DNA of 64,000 bases, taken from assembly GCA_019242475.1 (NCBI GenBank), contig JAFAVK010000055.1, positions 62,001 through 126,000 of the forward strand, read 5' to 3'. The notes below the pieces were generated by a model, which worked only from the letters and a program-made list of their open reading frames with translations, made no database searches and was not told the origin of the DNA. Below are positions 26,366-36,907 of the stretch, in pieces (within the stretch, counting starts at the first letter, position 1; the number at the start of each line of letters is the position of its first letter). The position numbers and the translations under genes are program-made. Source of the DNA: Acidobacteriota bacterium (GTDB lineage Bacteria > Acidobacteriota > Blastocatellia > Pyrinomonadales > Pyrinomonadaceae).

Positions 26366-28840
26366 ATGCACGTCTGGAGACGTTCCCTCAACCTCGCGCT
26401 GTCGGCCGCGATGTTGTTCTCGACCCCCGCGCTGCTCGCGGCGCGCGCCTCGGCGCAGGAGGCCGCGAAGGCGCAGGCCGCGGCGCCCGCCGACCTCGAC
26501 GCGAAGCTCGCCGCCATCGAGAAGGCGGTCGAGGAGAAGCGGCAGGCGCTCGGCATCCCCGGCCTCTCGCTCGTCATCGTCAAGGACGACAAGGTCATCT
26601 ACCTGAAGGGGCTCGGGTATAAGGATTTTGAGAAGAAGGCGCCGGTGACGCCCGACACGCTCTTCGCCATCGGCTCTTCGTCGAAGGCGTTCACGGCGAT
26701 GCTCGTCGCCATGGCCGCCGACGAGGGTAAGCTCTCGCTCGACGACTCGCCGAAGAAGTTCCTGCCCTACTTCAAGCTCCAAGACCCGGACGCCGACGCG
26801 CGCATCACGCTGCGCGACCTGCTCTCGCACAGCTCGGGGCTCAACCGCACCGACCTCGCGTGGGTCTCGGGCGTGCTCAACCGCGAGGAGGTCATCCGCG
26901 TCGCCGCGCAGGCCAAGCCCACCGCGAAGCTGCGCGAGAAGTTCCAGTACCAGAACGTGATGTACGCCGCGGCCGGCGAGATCGTCGGCCGCGCCGAGCA
27001 CTCGACCTGGGAGAAGTTGGTCGCCGAGCGCATCTTCAAGCCGCTCGGGATGAAGGCGTCCGACACCTCCGCCCCGGAGATGCAGAAGGCGCGCGACTAC
27101 TCTTTCGGCTACGTCTACGAGGAGGCGACGAAGGAGACGCGGCGCGTGCCGATGCGCGACCTGCCCGCCATCGCGCCGGCCGGCGCGATTAACTCCAACG
27201 CGCGCGACATGGCGCAGTGGCTGCGGCTGATGCTCGGCGGCGGCTCGTTCGAGGGCAAGCGGCTCGTCTCGGAGAAGAGCTTCGCCGAACTGTTCAAGCC
27301 GCAGATGAAGGTCGGCGGGAACGTCAATTACGGATTGGGCTGGTTCCTGCGCGATTGGAAGGGGCACAAGGTCGCCGAGCACGGCGGCAACATCGACGGC
27401 TTCAACGCGCAGGTCGCGCTGATGCCCGACCAGCACCTCGGCTTCGTGATGCTGACGAACGTCTCGGCCTCGCCGCTCCCGGCCTCGGCGATGAACGTGG
27501 TCTGGTCGAACCTCGTCGGCGACCCCGACGCGCCCGCGCCGAACGCGACGGCCGTCGCCGCCGCCGACCCGGCCGCGAAGATCGAGAACGAGGTCGGCGA
27601 CTACCGTTTCGCGGAGGCCGGCTTCAACGTCTCGGTCGCGGCCAGTGACGGCAAGCTGACGATGGCCGTGCCGGGGCAGCCGACCTACACGCTCGTGCCG
27701 GCGGGCGGGCGCCGCTACAAGCTCGGCGAACTCAAAGGCTTCTACGCGACCTTCCGGCCCGCCCGGGAGAACCCGCAGGAGACGGAGATTTACCTCGAAC
27801 AGCCGCAGGGCAACTACGTCCTGCCGAAGGTGAAGCCGGCGGACGCGACGACCGCGCCGGTCTCGGGCGCCTCGGCCGAGTACGCGGGGCCGCTCAAGGA
27901 GGTCGTCGGCTCCTACGAGCCGCAGCCGGCGGGCGGCCCGGACGTGGAAGTCACGGTGCGCGACGGCCGCGTCGTCCTCGTCGTGCCGGGCCAGCCCGCC
28001 TACCCGCTCGTCGAGCGCTCGAAGGACGTGCTCGGCTCGACCGCCTTGCCCGAGTCCTACAGCATCGTCGTCAACCGCGACGAGGCGGGGCGCGTCGCGG
28101 GCATCACCTTGAAACAGCCCGGCGCCGAGAACGTCTTCAAACGCGCGGCGGAGTTCAAGGCGCCGTTGACCGTGGACGAGTTGATGGCGAAGGTCGTCGA
28201 GGCGTGGGGCGGCGAGGCGGCGCTGCGCAGGCACAAGACGCTGCGCGTCGTGGCCGACGTAGACCTCCTGCACCAGGGCGTGGGCGGCGAGGCGGTCATC
28301 TACGCGCGCGCGCCGAACTCCTTCGCGCAGGACGTTTCGCTCACGGCGCTCGGGAAGAAGATCGGCTCCTTCCACGAGTTCTTCGACGGCACGACGGCCG
28401 CCGAGGAGGGCAGCTTCATCCCCTACAACCCGAAGACCGGCAAGGAGCTGGATGAGGTGCGCCTCAGCTCGGACTTCTACGCGCCGCTCAACTGGAAGGC
28501 GCTCTTTAAGACGGCCGAGATCAAGAAGATGTCGAAGGTGGAGGGCGAGGACGCCTACGTCGTCGTCTTCACGCCGGAGAAGGGGAGCCCCGTGACGCAG
28601 TACATCTCCGCGAAGACGTTCCTCGTGCTCAGGCAGGACTCGGTACAGACGAGCGACACCATCTCGATGCCCGTGACCGAACTCTACTCGGACTACCGCA
28701 GCGTGGACGGCGTGATGATTCCTTTCCGGCGCGTGCAGAACTCGGTGGCGATGGGCGACACCGTGCTGAAGATTCGCGAGGCCACGTTCGACGTGCCCGT
28801 GCCGGAGGAGGCTTTTAAGAGGAAGGGCGGGGGGAATTGA
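26366..28840 (+). CDS. Exported serine hydrolase (beta-lactamase/PBP-like) with LolA-like C-terminus
   Basis: 824 residues. A signal peptide (about 1-30) precedes a class C beta-lactamase-type domain at about 45-370. It has the S-x-x-K motif in 'IGSSSKAFTAML', the Y-x-N motif in 'FQYQNVMYAAA' and the H/K-G-G motif in 'AEHGGNIDGFN'. Two related beta-rich repeats follow at about 415-495 and 525-600, both with 'VPGQP.Y.L'. The last 200 residues ('LMAKVVEAWGGEAALRRH' onwards) resemble outer-membrane lipoprotein-sorting LolA/LppX folds. The start has GGAGAG upstream. It is more likely a peptidase or esterase than a resistance enzyme. Confidence 0.87.
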   Translation: MHVWRRSLNLALSAAMLFSTPALLAARASAQEAAKAQAAAPADLDAKLAAIEKAVEEKRQALGIPGLSLVIVKDDKVIYLKGLGYKDFEKKAPVTPDTLFAIGSSSKAFTAMLVAMAADEGKLSLDDSPKKFLPYFKLQDPDADARITLRDLLSHSSGLNRTDLAWVSGVLNREEVIRVAAQAKPTAKLREKFQYQNVMYAAAGEIVGRAEHSTWEKLVAERIFKPLGMKASDTSAPEMQKARDYSFGYVYEEATKETRRVPMRDLPAIAPAGAINSNARDMAQWLRLMLGGGSFEGKRLVSEKSFAELFKPQMKVGGNVNYGLGWFLRDWKGHKVAEHGGNIDGFNAQVALMPDQHLGFVMLTNVSASPLPASAMNVVWSNLVGDPDAPAPNATAVAAADPAAKIENEVGDYRFAEAGFNVSVAASDGKLTMAVPGQPTYTLVPAGGRRYKLGELKGFYATFRPARENPQETEIYLEQPQGNYVLPKVKPADATTAPVSGASAEYAGPLKEVVGSYEPQPAGGPDVEVTVRDGRVVLVVPGQPAYPLVERSKDVLGSTALPESYSIVVNRDEAGRVAGITLKQPGAENVFKRAAEFKAPLTVDELMAKVVEAWGGEAALRRHKTLRVVADVDLLHQGVGGEAVIYARAPNSFAQDVSLTALGKKIGSFHEFFDGTTAAEEGSFIPYNPKTGKELDEVRLSSDFYAPLNWKALFKTAEIKKMSKVEGEDAYVVVFTPEKGSPVTQYISAKTFLVLRQDSVQTSDTISMPVTELYSDYRSVDGVMIPFRRVQNSVAMGDTVLKIREATFDVPVPEEAFKRKGGGN

Positions 28841-28920
28841 AGAAAGACGGCCCGCCTCGAACTCGTCACGCGAGCGCAACCTGTTTGCAACCAAAGGGGG
28901 CGCGCCCGGGCTTACTATGT

Positions 28921-29028
28921 ACTCACCTAACGGGCGTTCCTTCTGAGAACGAGTGAAACTTTGGGGCAGGCCACGCGAGTGGCCACGGGGTCGGGCTTGG
29001 GGGAGTCCGACCCCATTCTTTTTTTACG
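28921..29028 (+). ncRNA. Candidate structured RNA with terminator
   Basis: A non-coding stretch with closely packed hairpins: ACTC/GAGT pairing around 28921-28955, 'ggccacgcgagtggcc' near 28975, and a final GC hairpin (about 28985-29018) of the form 'ggggtcggg...gactcc...ccgacccc' ending in seven Ts. A TACTAT box at 28913-28918 could be its -10. The strong terminator so far (150 bp) from the preceding gene suggests a separate short transcript. I cannot assign a family. Confidence 0.35.
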
Positions 29029-29041
29029 CTGCAAGGAAATA

Positions 29042-29097
29042 AAAAAGGCCGCCCCGTCATCGGCGTGAGTGACGCCGATGACGGGGCGGCCTTTTAT
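29042..29097. terminator. Strong bidirectional terminator
   Basis: Arms of over 20 bp, 'aaaaggccgccccgtcatcg' and its exact complement, with a short loop. There are A-runs on the left and T-runs on the right. It lies between the candidate RNA and the convergent 29105-29437 gene. Confidence 0.9.
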
Positions 29098-29104
29098 CTC
29101 TTTA

Positions 29105-29437
29105 TTACTTCCGGCCTTTGCGTGCGGACTTCGTCGCGGCCTTCTGCCGCGCCTTGAATTCGGCCTCGCCGTCGGACTCGCCCTGTTTGACGTTCGTCGG
29201 GACGGCGGCGGGGACGGAAGGCGTGATGGCGCGCGGGGACTTACCGCTCGTGCCCCTGTGTTGCGCGGAGTCGTCCGCGTAGAACTTGCCGGCGCTCTTG
29301 CGGCGGCCGCTCAGCGCGGGCGTCTCCCTCTGCGCCTCGTCCGTCTTGGAGGGCTTGCTGCGCTCGTCGCCCATCTGCTGGCCGCGCCGCTTCTCGGGCA
29401 CGCCCGCCTTCGCCTGCGTCTTCCTGCTCGTCGCCAT
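29105..29437 (-). CDS. Small basic, probably disordered protein
   Basis: 110 residues, about a quarter Lys and Arg, with many Gly, Ser, Gln and Pro and no hydrophobic core. Both ends are Lys-rich ('KARQKAATKSARKGRK' at the C-terminus). No family recognised. It lies 42 bp after the lon stop codon on the same strand. It could be a nucleic-acid-binding or stress protein, but this is composition only. Confidence 0.6.
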   Translation of the reverse strand: MATSRKTQAKAGVPEKRRGQQMGDERSKPSKTDEAQRETPALSGRRKSAGKFYADDSAQHRGTSGKSPRAITPSVPAAVPTNVKQGESDGEAEFKARQKAATKSARKGRK

Positions 29438-29479
29438 CCTCTGAAGTCCCTCTCGTTTTTAAGTGAAAGCCTGCTCACG

Positions 29480-32071
<2,592 letters not shown>

Positions 32072-32125
32072 AAGGGGTGTTTGTCCTCTCGAAGTGTGAA
32101 AGGGAGAGTACGCGCGTCTAACTTT

Positions 32126-32497
32126 TCAGTCGCACTCGGCGGGGCTGCGGATGTACAGGATGAGGAGGCCATCGCGGTAGCGCCGCTCGACGCGCGCGCC
32201 CTCGACGGGGCAGGGGAAGCGGATGGTCTTCTCGAAGCGGCTGTAGGTGATTTCGAGCTGGTGGTACGAGACCGTCTCGGTCATCGCCTCGTCGCGGCGC
32301 GTGCCGGCGACGCGCAGGGTGTCGCCCGAGATTTCGACCGACAGCTCGTCGGGCGCCACGCCCGCCAGCTCGACCTTGACGACCCACCCCTCGCCCGTCC
32401 GGTACACGTCGGCCGCCGGGTACCAGAAGTTCTCCGAACACCGCAGGCCGCTCGCCTTCGGCATCATCCGCAGGTAACGCTCGATTGATCGTGCCAT
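32126..32497 (-). CDS. Hsp20/alpha-crystallin family small heat-shock protein
   Basis: 123 residues. The alpha-crystallin domain covers about 20-118, with 'GWVVKVELAGVAPDELSVEI', 'LRVAGTRRD' and 'YSRFEKTIRFPCPVEG'. The terminal 'LLILYIR' replaces the canonical I-x-I tail. It is an ATP-independent holdase. It is followed 54 bp later by lon, a sensible protein-quality-control pair. The C-terminus is short. Confidence 0.92.
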   Translation of the reverse strand: MARSIERYLRMMPKASGLRCSENFWYPAADVYRTGEGWVVKVELAGVAPDELSVEISGDTLRVAGTRRDEAMTETVSYHQLEITYSRFEKTIRFPCPVEGARVERRYRDGLLILYIRSPAECD

Positions 32498-32501
32498 AAG
32501 A

Positions 32502-32611
32502 ACGTGAACCGTGAACCGTAAACCGTGACAAGAGGTGAACCGCGAACCGCGAACCGTGACAAGTCAGGAGACGCTTTCACCTGTCACGGTTTACGGTTCA
32601 CGGTTCACGCG
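32502..32611. repeat. Heptamer arms, two direct plus one inverted (GTGAACC type)
   Basis: Two tandem 31-bp copies (32502-32532, 32533-32563) read gtgaacc gtgaacc gtaaacc gtgacaa and gtgaacc gcgaacc gcgaacc gtgacaa. An inverted copy follows at 32581-32609 and matches the first over 28 of 29 bases. The TGA stop codon of the CBS gene (32605-32607) lies inside its heptamer. It lies between the CBS gene and the Hsp20 gene, both on the - strand. Confidence 0.85.
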
Positions 32612-33441
32612 AAGATTCTGTTCCAGAAAGAAGAGCCGCTCGAAATCTCTTCGAGGGCTTCGCCGAGTTCGCGGTCGGCCTCGGTTTCGAGCGCGATGTC
32701 GGCCATCGAGATGATGCCGCGCAGGTTCCCCTCGCGATCCACGACGGGGAGGCGGCGCACCTGCTTGTCGCCCATCTTGCGGATGGCCTCGATGACGCGG
32801 TCGTTGGGGCGGACGGTGTGGAGGTCGGTCGTCATCACGCTCTCGGCCGGCACGGCGCGCGCCTCCTGCCCTTCGGCGAGGGCGCGGATGACGATGTCGC
32901 GGTCGGTGATGAGTCCGAGGAGGCGGCCGTTGGCCTGCGTGCGCGCGGGGACGCGCTGGACTTCGGTGACGGAGTCGGAAGGGGTCTCGCCCGGCTCGAC
33001 GACGGGGATGACGCCCGTGTCCTCGTCGCGCATCATGCGTGCGACCTCTTCGAGCGTGGTCGTGCGCGCGGCGACCGTCACGTCCCTCGTCATGATGTCG
33101 CGGCAGCGCAGGTGCGAGCGCGTGGCCCCGCCGCGGCGGCGCCCGCGCTCGTACTCTTCGCGCGGAGGCGGCGGGGGTGGCGGGGGCGTGCGCCCGTACT
33201 CGCGCGCGTCGCGTCCGGAGTCGCGCGGGCCGCCGTAGTATTCGTCGCGGTAGAAATCGCCGCGGCCGTAGGGCCTTTCGTCGTAGTCGCCGCGCGCCCC
33301 CCAGGGGCGCCCGCCGCGCGGCCCGCGCTCTTCGTCATGCTCGTAGCGGTCGCCGCCCGGTCGTCCGAAGCCCGGCCCGCCGCGACGTGGGCGCGGCTCG
33401 CCCTCGTAGAAGTCATCGTCCCAGTCTCCACGGTGTCTCGA
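32605..33441 (-). CDS. CBS-domain protein with Arg/Gly/Asp-rich disordered N-terminus
   Basis: 278 residues. I start at 'MSRHRGDWDDDFY' because GGGAGG precedes that ATG. The first 115 residues are low complexity (Arg, Gly, Asp, Tyr, Pro), including runs of Pro, and resemble RGG-type disordered tails. Two CBS motifs follow at about 125-190 ('CRDIMTRDVTVAARTTTLEE') and 205-262 ('VMTTDLHTVRPNDRVIEAI', 'LPVVDREGNLRGIISMADI'). CBS pairs sense adenine nucleotides, and nothing else is fused. The combination of RGG-like tail and CBS pair is unusual. Confidence 0.88.
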   Translation of the reverse strand, partial: SRHRGDWDDDFYEGEPRPRRGGPGFGRPGGDRYEHDEERGPRGGRPWGARGDYDERPYGRGDFYRDEYYGGPRDSGRDAREYGRTPPPPPPPPREEYERGRRRGGATRSHLRCRDIMTRDVTVAARTTTLEEVARMMRDEDTGVIPVVEPGETPSDSVTEVQRVPARTQANGRLLGLITDRDIVIRALAEGQEARAVPAESVMTTDLHTVRPNDRVIEAIRKMGDKQVRRLPVVDREGNLRGIISMADIALETEADRELGEALEEISSGSSFWNRIFA

Positions 33442-33550
33442 CATCGAAGCCTCCCCCGTTGAATCCCCGACGGCGACGAACGCCCCGGACGGCACACGTC
33501 TGCGCGAACCGGCGTCACGTCGAATCTGCGTCGAGGGGAACTTGAGGCCG

Positions 33551-33573
33551 ATTATACTCGCTTCGTTCGAGAT
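33551..33573 (-). promoter_or_regulatory. Promoter of the CBS gene
   Basis: On the - strand a perfect TATAAT -10 box (33551-33556) is preceded by TGGCAA at a 17-bp spacing, a weak -35. The leader would be about 105 nt. Confidence 0.45.
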
Positions 33574-33585
33574 TGCCAGTAGGAG

Positions 33586-33660
33586 TAATGATGAATGATG
33601 AGTGGTGAATGATGAATGAAGAACTCTCTTTAATTCATCATTCATCATTCATCACTCATC
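33586..33660. repeat. Heptamer inverted arms (ATGAATG type), first copy
   Basis: Left arm 33586-33621 (gatgaat gatgagt ggtgaat gatgaat) faces right arm 33631-33660 (attcatc attcatc attcatc actcatc). It lies just after the stop codon of the SIMPL gene and before the CBS promoter. Confidence 0.85.
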
Positions 33661-33667
33661 GTTTCTT

Positions 33668-34705
33668 TCACTGTCTCGTCTCGACCTCGGCGACCAACTG
33701 CACCTGGGCGCGGATTTCGAGGGAGCCGGGTTCGACGGGCGTGGGCGCCTGCGCCGTGCCGGCCGCGCGGCCGAACTCGGCCGTGTAGACGGGGGCGGGC
33801 GGGCGTGTGGCGCCGGCCTCCTGCACCTCGACGACGCGGACGACGCTGCCGCCGAGCGTCGCGGCGACGGCGCGCGCCTTCGAGAGCGCCTCGCGCGTGG
33901 CCTCGGAGAGCGCGCGCTGGCGCGCCTGCGCGTCGTCGCGCAGCGTGAAGGAGAGGCCGTCCACGTTGTTGCCGCCCGCGCGCGAGGCGGCGTCGATGAC
34001 GGAGCCGACGCGGCTCAGCTCGCCCGTCGTCAAAGTCACCGCGTTGCGCGCCACGTAGCCGGTGATGAAGGGCGGCACGCCCTCCTTGTACGCGTACTGC
34101 GGCTGGAGGCTGTAGCCGCTCGTCCTGACCTCGGCGCCCGCGCCCGCGGCCGCGCGGACGGCGCGCACCAGCGCCTCCGTCTTCGAAGCGTTCTCCGCCT
34201 GCGCCTCGGACGGGCTCGCGTTCTGCGTGATGACGGCCAGGGTGAGGACGGCCGTGTCGGGCTGCGCCTGCACGGACGACTCGCCCGTGACGGCGACGCG
34301 CACGAAGGCGCGCGACCCGGAGCCCGCGACGGCGGCCTGCCCGCCCGCGCTCTGCGGGGTGTTGTTCTGCGACGCGTCGCGACGCGAGCCGCCGCGCGCG
34401 CGCATCGTGCGCGCCTGGAACGGGACGCCCTCCATGTGGAGCGACATCACGTCGTCGCGCACGCGCCCGGTCGCTTCGACCGCGGCGCCCTCGCGGAACC
34501 AGGGCTGGCGCCGGAACTCGTTGGCGTTCGTCAGGAGGTACTTGCCGTAGTCGGCGACGACGAGCCAGCCGCCCGCCTCGACCGTCGGCGTGAGCCTCCC
34601 GACGACCGTCAGCTCCTTCGTCTCCTGCGCCGCCCCCGGCACCTGCGCCGCGAACAGAAGCGCGAGCGCGACGGACGCCGCGCGCACGGCCGACAGACTC
34701 TTACG
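33668..34705 (-). CDS. Exported SIMPL-domain (DUF541) protein
   Basis: 345 residues. I start at 'MRKSLSAVRAASVALALLF', with AAAGGAG 10 nt upstream and a clear signal peptide (about 1-27). An OB-like segment sits at about 30-105. The SIMPL domain at about 130-340 has 'VRVAVTGESSVQAQPDTAVL', 'SGYSLQPQYAYKEG' and 'FTLRDDAQARQRALSEATRE', typical of the family. Related proteins form periplasmic assemblies, and their role is unclear. A Ser/Gln/Asn-rich linker joins the two parts. The gene is divergent from the Rieske gene. Confidence 0.9.
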   Translation of the reverse strand, partial: RKSLSAVRAASVALALLFAAQVPGAAQETKELTVVGRLTPTVEAGGWLVVADYGKYLLTNANEFRRQPWFREGAAVEATGRVRDDVMSLHMEGVPFQARTMRARGGSRRDASQNNTPQSAGGQAAVAGSGSRAFVRVAVTGESSVQAQPDTAVLTLAVITQNASPSEAQAENASKTEALVRAVRAAAGAGAEVRTSGYSLQPQYAYKEGVPPFITGYVARNAVTLTTGELSRVGSVIDAASRAGGNNVDGLSFTLRDDAQARQRALSEATREALSKARAVAATLGGSVVRVVEVQEAGATRPPAPVYTAEFGRAAGTAQAPTPVEPGSLEIRAQVQLVAEVETRQ

Positions 34706-34819
34706 CATGACTGCTGTACTCCTTTCTCCGTTTAAGAATTTCAGTCCGGGAGAGGATAACAGAACCGCCGGCACTCGGTTGGTGGGCGCGCGGGCGTTTT
34801 GTTACGATGCGGGAAAGTT

Positions 34820-35176
34820 ATGCAGCCGCCGGGAAGAAGATTCGGGAACCCCAAAACGCCAGCGCGCGAGGGCAAGCTCGTCACGGTCGGGCGCGTCGAG
34901 GACGTGCCCGAGGGGCGCGGCGCGACGGTCGAATTGCACGGCGGCAAGGAGCTGGCGCTCTACCACATCGACGGCCGCTTCCACGCCGTCGAGAACTTCT
35001 GCCCGCACAAGGGCGCCCCGCTCGCCGACGGCCGGCTCACGGGGCACACGGTCGAATGCGACTGGCACGGCTGGCGCTTCGACGTGCGCTCCGGCGCCTG
35101 CCTCAACCGCCCCTCCGAGCCCGTCGAGACCTACGAGGTCGTGATTGAAGACGGGTGGATCAAGATAAGAGTTTAG
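34820..35176 (+). CDS. Rieske [2Fe-2S] ferredoxin-type protein
   Basis: 118 residues. Cluster ligands are in 'FCPHKGAPLADG' (Cys, His) and 'VECDWHGWRFDV' (Cys, His), with the usual spacing of 17-19 residues. It has no membrane helix, so it is a soluble carrier of the NirD or dioxygenase-ferredoxin type. I use the ATG at 34820. A -35 TTGGTG (34779-34784) and -10 TACGAT (34803-34808) would put the transcript start only a few bases before it. It is convergent with the ferredoxin gene; the heptamer hairpin lies between them. Confidence 0.92.
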   Translation: MQPPGRRFGNPKTPAREGKLVTVGRVEDVPEGRGATVELHGGKELALYHIDGRFHAVENFCPHKGAPLADGRLTGHTVECDWHGWRFDVRSGACLNRPSEPVETYEVVIEDGWIKIRV

Positions 35177-35181
35177 CGGAG

Positions 35182-35234
35182 GTGATGAATGATGAATGAA
35201 AGGCAAGTGGTTTTTAATTCATCACTCATCATTG
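35182..35234. repeat. Heptamer inverted arms (ATGAATG type), second copy
   Basis: Short version of the same motif: left gtgatga atgatga atgaa (35182-35200), right ttcatca ctcatca (35217-35234). It lies between the convergent Rieske and ferredoxin genes. Confidence 0.8.
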
Positions 35235-35239
35235 GCTTT

Positions 35240-35470
35240 TCACCCGTCGTCGCCGATGGCCTCGACGGGGCAGGCGAGGAGCGCCTCTTCGCAGAGGGCG
35301 CGCTCGGCGTCCGTTTGGGGCTGTTTGAAGACGAAGGAGTAGCCGCCGCGGTCGGCGCGCGTGAAGTTGTCGGGTGAGGTGTCGCGGCACACGTCGCAGT
35401 CGATGCAGTTCGTGTCCACGTAATAAGTGCCCGGGACGTTCTCGGGCACGCGGTCGTTCGGGTCAGCCAT
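35240..35470 (-). CDS. Small ferredoxin
   Basis: 76 residues. Three cysteines in 'CIDCDVCRDTSP' and one in 'LACPVEAIGDDG' form a single cubane [4Fe-4S] (or [3Fe-4S]) site. It could supply electrons to NadA immediately downstream or take them from KorAB, but this is contextual. It is separated from nadA by 87 bp consisting almost wholly of a heptamer hairpin. Confidence 0.9.
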   Translation of the reverse strand: MADPNDRVPENVPGTYYVDTNCIDCDVCRDTSPDNFTRADRGGYSFVFKQPQTDAERALCEEALLACPVEAIGDDG

Positions 35471-35477
35471 AAGGGAA

Positions 35478-35563
35478 ATGATGAATGATGAATAATGAAT
35501 GATGAGTGATTGAATACGGACGTGTCGCCATATTCATCATTCATCACTCATCATTCATCATTT
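35478..35563. repeat. Heptamer inverted arms (ATGAATG type), third copy
   Basis: Left arm 35478-35516 and right arm 35531-35563 match over most of their length, with period 7. The nadA stop codon (TGA, 35558-35560) lies within the first repeat unit 'aatgatgaatgatga'. Confidence 0.85.
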
Positions 35564-36679
35564 AATCGCAAGCATCCGGTCGAGGGCGACGCGCGCCCAA
35601 GCCGCGGTCTCCTCGGGGACGGTGATCTGGTTGACGACGCGCCCGGCGACGAGCGAGTCGAGCACCCAGGCGAGGTTCTGCGGCGCGATGCGGTACATCG
35701 TGGCGCACATGCAGAGGTCGGGCGCGAGCAGGCGAATCTCTTTGTCCGGGTGCTGCTTCGCCAGACGCTGGACGAGGTTGACCTCGGTGCCGACGGCCCA
35801 GGCCGAGCCGGCGGGCGCCTCCTCGATGACCTTGATGATGAACTCGGTCGAGCCGTTGAGGTCGGACTTCTCGACGACCTCGCGCTCGCACTCGGGGTGG
35901 ACGAGCACCTTGATGCCCGGCACCTCCTTGCGCACCGTGTCCACGTGCCACGGGCGGAAGCGGCCGTGCACGGAGCAGTGGCCCTTCCAGAGGATGAGCC
36001 GCGCCTTGCGCAACTGCTCCTCGGTGTTGCCGCCGAGCTCCTTGTTCGGGTCCCAGAGCGCCATCTCGTCCAGGGGGATGCCGAACTTGACGCCGGTGTT
36101 GCGGCCGAGGTGCTGGTCTGGGAAGAAGAAGAGCTTGTCGTCCTCCTTCAGATACTTGTCGAAGAGCGGGACGGCGTTCGAGGAGGTGCAGACCACACCA
36201 TTGTGCTCGCCGCAGAAAGCCTTGATGGCCGCCGAGGAGTTCATGTAGGTGACGGGCGCGACCTTGAACTCTTCAAGAATCCCGACCGAACTCAACTGCT
36301 CCCACGCGTCCTCGACCTGCTCGGCCGTCGCCATGTCGGCCATCGAGCAGCCGGCGCCGAGGTCGGGCAGAATCACCTTCTGGTCGCCGGGCTTGAGGAT
36401 GTCGGCCGACTCGGCCATGAAGTGGACGCCGCAGAAGACGACGTAGTCGGCCTCGGGGCGCTCGGCCGCGAGCTTGGCGAGTTTGAAGGAGTCGCCGGTG
36501 TAGTCGGCGTGGCAGACCACGTCGTCGCGCTGGTAGTGGTGGCCGAGGATGACGAGGCGGCTCCCGAGCTTGCGCCGCGCCGCCTCGATGCGCTCGGACA
36601 ACTCCGCCTCCGACAGCCCGAAGTAGTCTTCGAGCGCCGGCGCCTTCGTCACTTCCAGAGTCTCAAACGCGGTGGTCAT
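35558..36679 (-). CDS. nadA: Quinolinate synthase
   Basis: 373 residues. It condenses iminoaspartate with dihydroxyacetone phosphate to make quinolinate, the first ring of NAD. Three cluster cysteines are seen in 'YVVFCGVHFMAESADI', 'GVVCTSSNAV' and 'LAPDLCMCATM'. Substrate residues are in 'ILGHHYQRDDVV' and 'HPECEREVV'. It is complete and of normal length. I start at 'MTTAFETLEV', with GGAGGG upstream. No nadB or nadC is adjacent. A ferredoxin gene lies just downstream. Confidence 0.95.
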   Translation of the reverse strand: MTTAFETLEVTKAPALEDYFGLSEAELSERIEAARRKLGSRLVILGHHYQRDDVVCHADYTGDSFKLAKLAAERPEADYVVFCGVHFMAESADILKPGDQKVILPDLGAGCSMADMATAEQVEDAWEQLSSVGILEEFKVAPVTYMNSSAAIKAFCGEHNGVVCTSSNAVPLFDKYLKEDDKLFFFPDQHLGRNTGVKFGIPLDEMALWDPNKELGGNTEEQLRKARLILWKGHCSVHGRFRPWHVDTVRKEVPGIKVLVHPECEREVVEKSDLNGSTEFIIKVIEEAPAGSAWAVGTEVNLVQRLAKQHPDKEIRLLAPDLCMCATMYRIAPQNLAWVLDSLVAGRVVNQITVPEETAAWARVALDRMLAIK

Positions 36680-36847
36680 CTTCCTTGAACCCTCCGGGTC
36701 TCCCCTGAACAGCACAGGCGACTTCAGGCGCCGCCGGCGCGAAACGCGAAATATAAGCCTTCAACCCGCGACCCGCAAGCGCTCCCGCGGGGTGTCTACC
36801 GCCGGAAATTAGATGCGAACGGCGTCCCGCGAGTTCTTAAGAAAGAC

Positions 36848-36907
36848 GTAAACCGTGACAAGAGGAGGCCGGCCCTTCCTGTCACGGTTTACGGTTCACG
36901 GCCTTTA
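36848..36907. repeat. Heptamer inverted arms (GTAAACC type) after fumC
   Basis: Left gtaaacc gtgacaa g (36848-36862) pairs with right ctgtcac ggtttac ggttcac (36879-36900). The stop codon of fumC (TAA, 36905-36907) is in the adjacent ccgtaaa unit. The remaining gap up to nadA (36680-36847) shows nothing I can support. Confidence 0.8.

Noticed and set aside
26324..28894. Long antisense frame opposite the serine hydrolase
   Set aside because: Same GC-driven shadow.
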